Origin: Alkaliflexus imshenetskii DSM 15055
GTDB taxonomy: Bacteria > Bacteroidota > Bacteroidia > Bacteroidales > Marinilabiliaceae
NCBI RefSeq assembly: GCF_000517065.1
Contig: NZ_KI912105.1
Location: forward strand, 1,658,405-1,722,404
Length of the DNA: 64,000 nt
Direction: 5' to 3'
Shown here: in pieces, positions 55,559-64,000 of the stretch
How the letters are laid out: every line of letters starts with the position of its first letter
How positions within the stretch are numbered: the first letter of the stretch is position 1
Notes under the pieces: generated by a model
The model's database searches: none
Seen by the model: only the letters and a program-made list of their open reading frames with translations
What the model was told of the DNA's origin: nothing
Translations under genes and position numbers: made by a program

Positions 55559-56851
55559 TTAAAAGAAGAACTTTGCTAAAAACAATACAGCCAAAATATA
55601 CATCACCAACGAAACTTGTTTGTATCGGCCGGTGAACAATTTTAGAAATACGAATGAGAGCATTCCAAACACAATACCTTCGGCGATACTATAGCTCAGA
55701 GGCATCATTATTACAGTTAAAAATGCAGGTATAGATTCAGTAAAGTCCTCAAAATCTATCTTCATAATGGGTGTTAGCATGAATGAGCCCACCAATATAA
55801 GTGCAGGAGCAGTAGCAGCCCCCGGAACCATTAAAAATAAGGGCGACAGAAACAATGCAATGGCGAACATACCTGCCACAGTAAGCGAGGTAAGTCCTGT
55901 TCGTCCACCTTCTGCTACACCCGATGCACTTTCTACATAGGTGGTTACAGTTGATGTGCCCAACATTGAGCCTACAGTTGTACCCACGGCATCGGCAAAA
56001 AGTGCCTGCTTCACTCTGGGCAACTTTCCGTCTTTATCAATCATATTAGCCTTATCAGCTACACCCACTAACGTTCCAACAGTATCAAACAAATCCACAA
56101 AAAGGAAAGTAAGCAATACTATCACCATGTCGAGTGTAAACACCTGACTGAAATCAAACTTAAAGGCAATCGGCTCAAGCGATGGAGGTAGGGATATGAG
56201 ATGTCCTTCAGGCAAATGAGTTACACCAAGCGGAATACCCATGATGGCAGATGCAAAAATGCCAATAAGCAGCGCACCTTTAACTTTTAGTGCCAAGAGA
56301 ACGCCTGATACCAGCAATCCGAACATCGCCACCCAAATCGTATGAGAACCCATACTTCCGAGAGTCACCATGGTGGCCTCGCTCTTCACTATCAGTCCGG
56401 CATTTTGCATGCCAATAAAGGCAATAAACAATCCGATACCTGCAGATATTGAGTGTTTAATGTTTCGGGGTATCGCGTTCACAATGCTCTCTCGCACGTT
56501 GAAAGCAGTTAACAACAGAAAAACAATCCCTTCAAGAAAAACAGCTGTAAGCGCAAACTCCCAGCTATACCCCATGGCTATTACCACCGTAAAGGCAAAG
56601 AAAGCATTCAATCCCATACCAGGAGCCAAAGCAAAAGGTAATTTCGCCCATAAAGCCATAACCAGTGTGGCAATTACTGCCGATAGGGCTGTTGCCGTAA
56701 AGATGGCATTCTTATCCATCCCGGTTGAGGAGAGAATGTCGGGGTTCACCGCCAGAATGTAAGCCATTGTCATAAATGTGGTTACACCGGCCACCAACTC
56801 CGTGCGGATATTGGTTCTATTATCTTTAAGTTTAAAGAATTTTTCTAACAT
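55559..56851 (-). CDS. NCS2-family nucleobase permease (AdeQ/PbuG-like)
   Basis: The frame is open to 56920, but the ATG at 56851 gives the family start MLEKFFKLKDNRTNIRTELVAG. The product is about 430 residues with 12-14 membrane segments. Signatures include GVTTFMTMAYILAVNP, PGMGLNAFFAFTVV and TFLFVDLFDTVGTLVGVADKANM, which mark the adenine/guanine/hypoxanthine branch. It imports purine bases by proton symport. The gene upstream on the same strand encodes a likely outer-membrane partner, and both probably share a transcript. Confidence 0.93.
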   Translation of the reverse strand: MLEKFFKLKDNRTNIRTELVAGVTTFMTMAYILAVNPDILSSTGMDKNAIFTATALSAVIATLVMALWAKLPFALAPGMGLNAFFAFTVVIAMGYSWEFALTAVFLEGIVFLLLTAFNVRESIVNAIPRNIKHSISAGIGLFIAFIGMQNAGLIVKSEATMVTLGSMGSHTIWVAMFGLLVSGVLLALKVKGALLIGIFASAIMGIPLGVTHLPEGHLISLPPSLEPIAFKFDFSQVFTLDMVIVLLTFLFVDLFDTVGTLVGVADKANMIDKDGKLPRVKQALFADAVGTTVGSMLGTSTVTTYVESASGVAEGGRTGLTSLTVAGMFAIALFLSPLFLMVPGAATAPALILVGSFMLTPIMKIDFEDFTESIPAFLTVIMMPLSYSIAEGIVFGMLSFVFLKLFTGRYKQVSLVMYILAVLFLAKFFF

Positions 56852-56897
56852 CGTTTTGTATTCAGAAGTTATTAATACCAATCGCTTGATAAAAGCG

Positions 56898-57551
56898 TTA
56901 GAAAGTCCATTTAACAGCAACAGTAGGACAAACTTTAAAACCCTCTACACCAGCAAAATTCGAAGCTATCTCAACTTCTCCTCCCAACGATAAATGCTGA
57001 TTTACATTGTACCACAACTGCGGCTCAGAAAGAAAAACGAAATCAGTGGTCTTATTTCCAAACACACTTTCTTCGCGCCAGAAATCAGCAAAACCCATAA
57101 ATGTAAGCTTCCTTTCAAAAAAATGCATAGTCCATACGCCGGTAATTTGAAAAGATGCATCATGCTTATCCTTTATGTACTTATACAAACCTTGAAGCGT
57201 AAAAATACGGCTGTAGTCGGCATTGTTCCAGGTATACTGAGCACCGGTAAGCCATGCGTCATTCAAAAAAGTACCGCCATTGTACTCAATCTGTGCGGCC
57301 CAGGGCGAATCCCAAAATCTTAAGGCACGAGAGATCTCCATGTAAGCAAAAGAGACAGAATTTCCAAAGTCCCTATTATAATCAAAATCCACAAAAAAGA
57401 AGGTACTTCCCCATTGGTCAGGTTTGAACATTTCAAGAGTCGTAGTTACATACCCACGGTCTTTACCCATATCATAATGCATCTGTAGGTTTTGAGCACT
57501 AACCGATGCAATTGTAAGTACCATTAATACTGCTGCAGTAAATTTTCTCAT
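56898..57551 (-). CDS. DUF5020-type outer membrane protein (nucleoside-channel-like barrel)
   Basis: The ATG at 57551 gives a normal signal peptide (MRKFTAAVLMVLTIASVSAQ); the longer open frame to 57635 is not needed. About 217 residues form a 12-strand-like barrel with many aromatics (TTLEMFKPDQWGSTFFFVDF, SEPQLWYNVNQHLSLGGEVE) and a final WTF, a terminal aromatic as in porins. It resembles Tsx-like nucleoside channels. Its place directly before a purine permease supports nucleobase or nucleoside uptake across the outer membrane. The gap is only 46 bases. Confidence 0.75.
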   Translation of the reverse strand: MRKFTAAVLMVLTIASVSAQNLQMHYDMGKDRGYVTTTLEMFKPDQWGSTFFFVDFDYNRDFGNSVSFAYMEISRALRFWDSPWAAQIEYNGGTFLNDAWLTGAQYTWNNADYSRIFTLQGLYKYIKDKHDASFQITGVWTMHFFERKLTFMGFADFWREESVFGNKTTDFVFLSEPQLWYNVNQHLSLGGEVEIASNFAGVEGFKVCPTVAVKWTF

Positions 57552-57920
57552 GAGTTTAAATTGTTTTAAAGCTGTTATACAACCAATACATAAAAATAGC
57601 AAAGACCTGCTATAATTGCAATTAGATGCACACAACCATTAGATTTGTAATGGATAATCAAAAATAACGCGGCAAAAGTAGAAAAAAAACAGAAACGGAA
57701 TTGTGAATTATGTCAACAATATGAAGAAATGGCGTACCTCAATACAATTAAATGTATATCGTCATTTAACTGTATTGGCAATTGATTTAAAAAGAGAGTG
57801 TAAAAAGTAAATTAACTCGAGTACCATATGAGAAAATCAGAATTGAAAGTATTAAAACCCTCAGCGCCTTTGTGGTTAATTGCAGTTTTACTGCATACGC
57901 ACCAACGGGCTTAAACACAA

Positions 57921-57952
57921 AAAGGAGTAGCTGATTGCTCAACTACTCCTTT
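57921..57952 (-). terminator. Terminator of the rRNA operon
   Basis: Arms AAAGGAGTAG and CTACTCCTTT with a 12-base loop. A T tract follows on the minus strand. It lies about 11 bases after the 5S end. The rest of 57636-57920 shows no gene. Confidence 0.75.
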
Positions 57953-57963
57953 GTCTTAAAAAA

Positions 57964-58073
<110 letters not shown>

Positions 58074-58221
58074 TACCTTACCAGATGATTAAAGATATAG
58101 ATTTTTAGAGGTATAGATGAAGCGCTTTATCTCTTTCATCTTATCTATCTGTCTTAATATCTCAATATCTAATTCTATGTTATAGATATATTGACCTCGA
58201 AAAAGAAACAGCCACAAATAA

Positions 58222-61050
<2,829 letters not shown>

Positions 61051-61205
61051 GCCACGTAGTTTGTGGTCACAATGCTCGCGCATTGCGCACGTTACTTACG
61101 TCCTAAAAAATCCCCTCGCGGGAATCTCTTAATGGTTCGTTTCGTGTCTATTTCTTTTTCGATTTCGGTCAATATGTCAATGAACGTTTGTTACCGAAGT
61201 AACTG

Positions 61206-61279
61206 TGGAGAATAAGGGAGTCGAACCCTTGACCTCCTGCGTGCAAGGCAGGCGCTCTAGCCAACTGAGCTAATTCCCC
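61206..61279 (-). tRNA. tRNA-Ala (anticodon TGC)
   Basis: On the minus strand 74 bases fold as a cloverleaf. Acceptor GGGGAAT pairs with ATTCTCC (one G-U), the D arm has AGCTCAGTTGGCTAGAGC, the anticodon stem-loop CCTGCCTTGCACGCAGG has TGC, and the T arm has GGGTTCGACTCCC. It lies in the 16S-23S spacer. No tRNA-Ile is found beside it. Confidence 0.95.
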
Positions 61280-61367
61280 GAATGATGCAATACCGCCAAA
61301 GTTACTTGGCTTTTGAGCAGGTTATCCTCTCTTTATTTGAAAACTTCTCTTGCGTGAAAAGCACTTC

Positions 61368-62889
<1,522 letters not shown>

Positions 62890-63053
62890 AGAAAAGATTT
62901 TAATATGTTTTCCTGTGCTCCTCAAAGAAATTTTCGAAAGGACGTTGCTTGTTTTAACCTTGTTTCTTTTTTGGTATTGCATCAATATTTTCAAAGAACT
63001 TTTTCTTTTGTTTTTCTCAGTTTGTTTCCCTGATTTTTTCAGCGAAACGGCTG

Positions 63054-63085
63054 CAAAGATAAAACTTTTCTTTCCAATCTTCCAA
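63054..63085 (-). promoter_or_regulatory. rRNA operon promoter, proximal
   Basis: On the minus strand TATCTTTG (63061-63054), an exact TAnnTTTG match, with TTG (63085-63083) 21 bases upstream. It lies about 165 bases before the 16S start. Confidence 0.65.
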
Positions 63086-63205
63086 ATTATTATTCAAAAA
63101 AAATATTTATCTTTTTGTTTTAATCTGAAACTTGAAGTGTCGAAGACTTGACCATTTAGATTGCTCATCATCTTTAGACATCTTCCCTCGTTTGGAAAGC
63201 GGATG

Positions 63206-63236
63206 CAAAAGTAGGGGTTCAACCGGTATTCTCCAA
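63206..63236 (-). promoter_or_regulatory. rRNA operon promoter, distal
   Basis: On the minus strand TACTTTTG (63213-63206), with TTG (63236-63234) 20 bases upstream. Together with the proximal element it makes a tandem pair 152 bases apart. The remainder of 62890-63400 shows no gene. Confidence 0.55.
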
Positions 63237-63361
63237 ACTTTTTATCTATTCTTTTTTGTTAAAAAAAATAAAGCCACTCATAATCAAAAATCAACGATGC
63301 AAATTTCGGCACTCTTTTTGATTATTTCAAGATTTGAAAGCAACTGTGTCATCAAAATAAC

Positions 63362-63369
63362 TAAATTTG
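63362..63369 (+). promoter_or_regulatory. Candidate -7 element (TAAATTTG) before the PDZ lipoprotein
   Basis: An exact TAnnTTTG match 32 bases before the ATG at 63402. The nearest upstream TTTG is 25 bases away, longer than usual. Confidence 0.4.
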
Positions 63370-63401
63370 AAGGTTAAATTTTACCTTAACACGTATAAAG
63401 T

Positions 63402-64000
63402 ATGTCCGTAAAAACAAAAGGCTTTGCAATACATTGGGCTTATATTCTTATTGTAGCCCTATCCTTAGCATCGTGCAAAAAGGATGATCCCATTAACCTG
63501 GAAGAGGCTCAACAGATTCCAAGGAGTGTACTAACCATCAATCAATTCATTTATGACTATATGGACTTAGGCTATTTCTGGAGTGCCGAAATGCCTAAGA
63601 TTAACCATAAAAAAGAACCTGACTCAGAAGCTTACTTTTATAAACTACTGAAACAACCTGACGACAAATGGTCCTTTATTACTGATGATGTGGAAGCTCT
63701 TGAGAAATATTTTTCAGGCGTGACCAAAAGCAAGGGATATAGCATTGAACTTTATCGGCTGTCGGCAAACTCCAATCAGGTAATCGCCATTATTGAGTTT
63801 GTATATCGTAACACACCAGCAGAAGATGCCGGATTAAAACGTGGGGATATTATTTATCGAATCAATGGAAATTTCCTTACGGTAGAAAATTATCAGGAGC
63901 TGTTGCGTCTGGATAACATGGTAATAACACTTGCCCATATCAATCAATCCGGCGATGCAACAGAATTGTCTCCTTCCATTAGCATATCAGCTGTTCAGGA
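63402..64000 (+). CDS. PDZ-containing lipoprotein, probable S41-type peptidase (3' end beyond window)
   Basis: The frame opens at ATG 63402 and runs off the right edge, about 199 residues so far. A lipoprotein signal ends in LSLASCKKDD, with the lipidated cysteine about residue 25. Residues 35-100 resemble the N-terminal helical part of Bacteroidota S41 peptidases (FIYDYMDLGYFWSAEMP). Residues 120-190 form a PDZ-like module (TPAEDAGLKRGDIIYRINGN). The catalytic domain would lie outside the window, so the protease assignment is by analogy with proteins of this architecture. Confidence 0.75.
   Translation, partial: MSVKTKGFAIHWAYILIVALSLASCKKDDPINLEEAQQIPRSVLTINQFIYDYMDLGYFWSAEMPKINHKKEPDSEAYFYKLLKQPDDKWSFITDDVEALEKYFSGVTKSKGYSIELYRLSANSNQVIAIIEFVYRNTPAEDAGLKRGDIIYRINGNFLTVENYQELLRLDNMVITLAHINQSGDATELSPSISISAVQ

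Noticed and set aside
63301-63308. Third rRNA promoter near 63300
   Set aside because: CAAATTTC on the plus strand does not match the complement of TAnnTTTG.

Overview
The window looks like chromosome from a member of the Bacteroidota, probably Bacteroidales/Marinilabiliales. The evidence is the recurrent TAnnTTTG -7 promoter element, a type IX secretion C-terminal domain on a large CotH-like protein, DUF4296 and DUF5020 family proteins, an SLBB/Wzz style of polysaccharide export and the character of the rRNA operon. The genus is not decided from the sequence. LAYOUT. 1-5.4 kb: an RND efflux operon on the minus strand (adaptor, pump, TolC channel; the TolC gene runs off the left edge). 5.7-16.1 kb: two barrel-like envelope proteins of unknown role, gltX, a 1254-residue secreted CotH/lamin-tail/PA14 protein, and a B12-dependent ribonucleotide reductase. 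16.7-21.2 kb, plus strand: a WcaJ-type initiating sugar-phosphate transferase, a DUF4296 lipoprotein, an amidohydrolase-like protein without its catalytic core, cysQ with a -1 frameshift in an A8 run, folB and a small CWC zinc-ribbon gene. 21.2-26.9 kb: two insertion sequences bracket a tRNA-Cys gene. An IS21 element (2614 bp, 5-bp target duplication) sits inside the CWC gene. An IS66 element (2659 bp, perfect 8-bp target duplication) sits just beyond the tRNA terminator. 26.9-54.8 kb: 28 kb of surface-polysaccharide genes, all on the minus strand, in two units, each led by its own SLBB exporter and Wzz-like protein. 54.8-57.6 kb: a purine permease and a DUF5020 outer-membrane channel candidate. 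57.9-62.9 kb: a 16S/tRNA-Ala/23S/5S rRNA operon on the minus strand. 63.4 kb to the end: the start of a PDZ-containing lipoprotein. HOW IT WORKS TOGETHER. The most interesting block is polysaccharide unit A (26882-39393). After its wza/wzz pair come a PEP mutase fused to a cytidylyltransferase, phosphonopyruvate decarboxylase, a phosphonoacetaldehyde-reductase-type alcohol dehydrogenase, a LicD-family transferase, a Wzx flippase, two GT2 glycosyltransferases and a Wzy-like polymerase. Read in order this is a plausible complete route from PEP to a glycan decorated with 2-hydroxyethylphosphonate. No aminoethylphosphonate transaminase is present. Unit B (39682-54836) carries a second wza/wzz pair, wzx, wzy, GT2, a pyruvyltransferase, and a teichoic-acid-like set (IspD/TarI-type cytidylyltransferase, SDR, CDP-glycerol-type glycerophosphotransferase, WecG/TagA-type transferase), then rmlA and rmlC. 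A hairpin terminator after rmlC followed by a canonical promoter before wza separates the two units. About 1.2 kb between wzz and wzx of unit B holds only decayed coding sequence.
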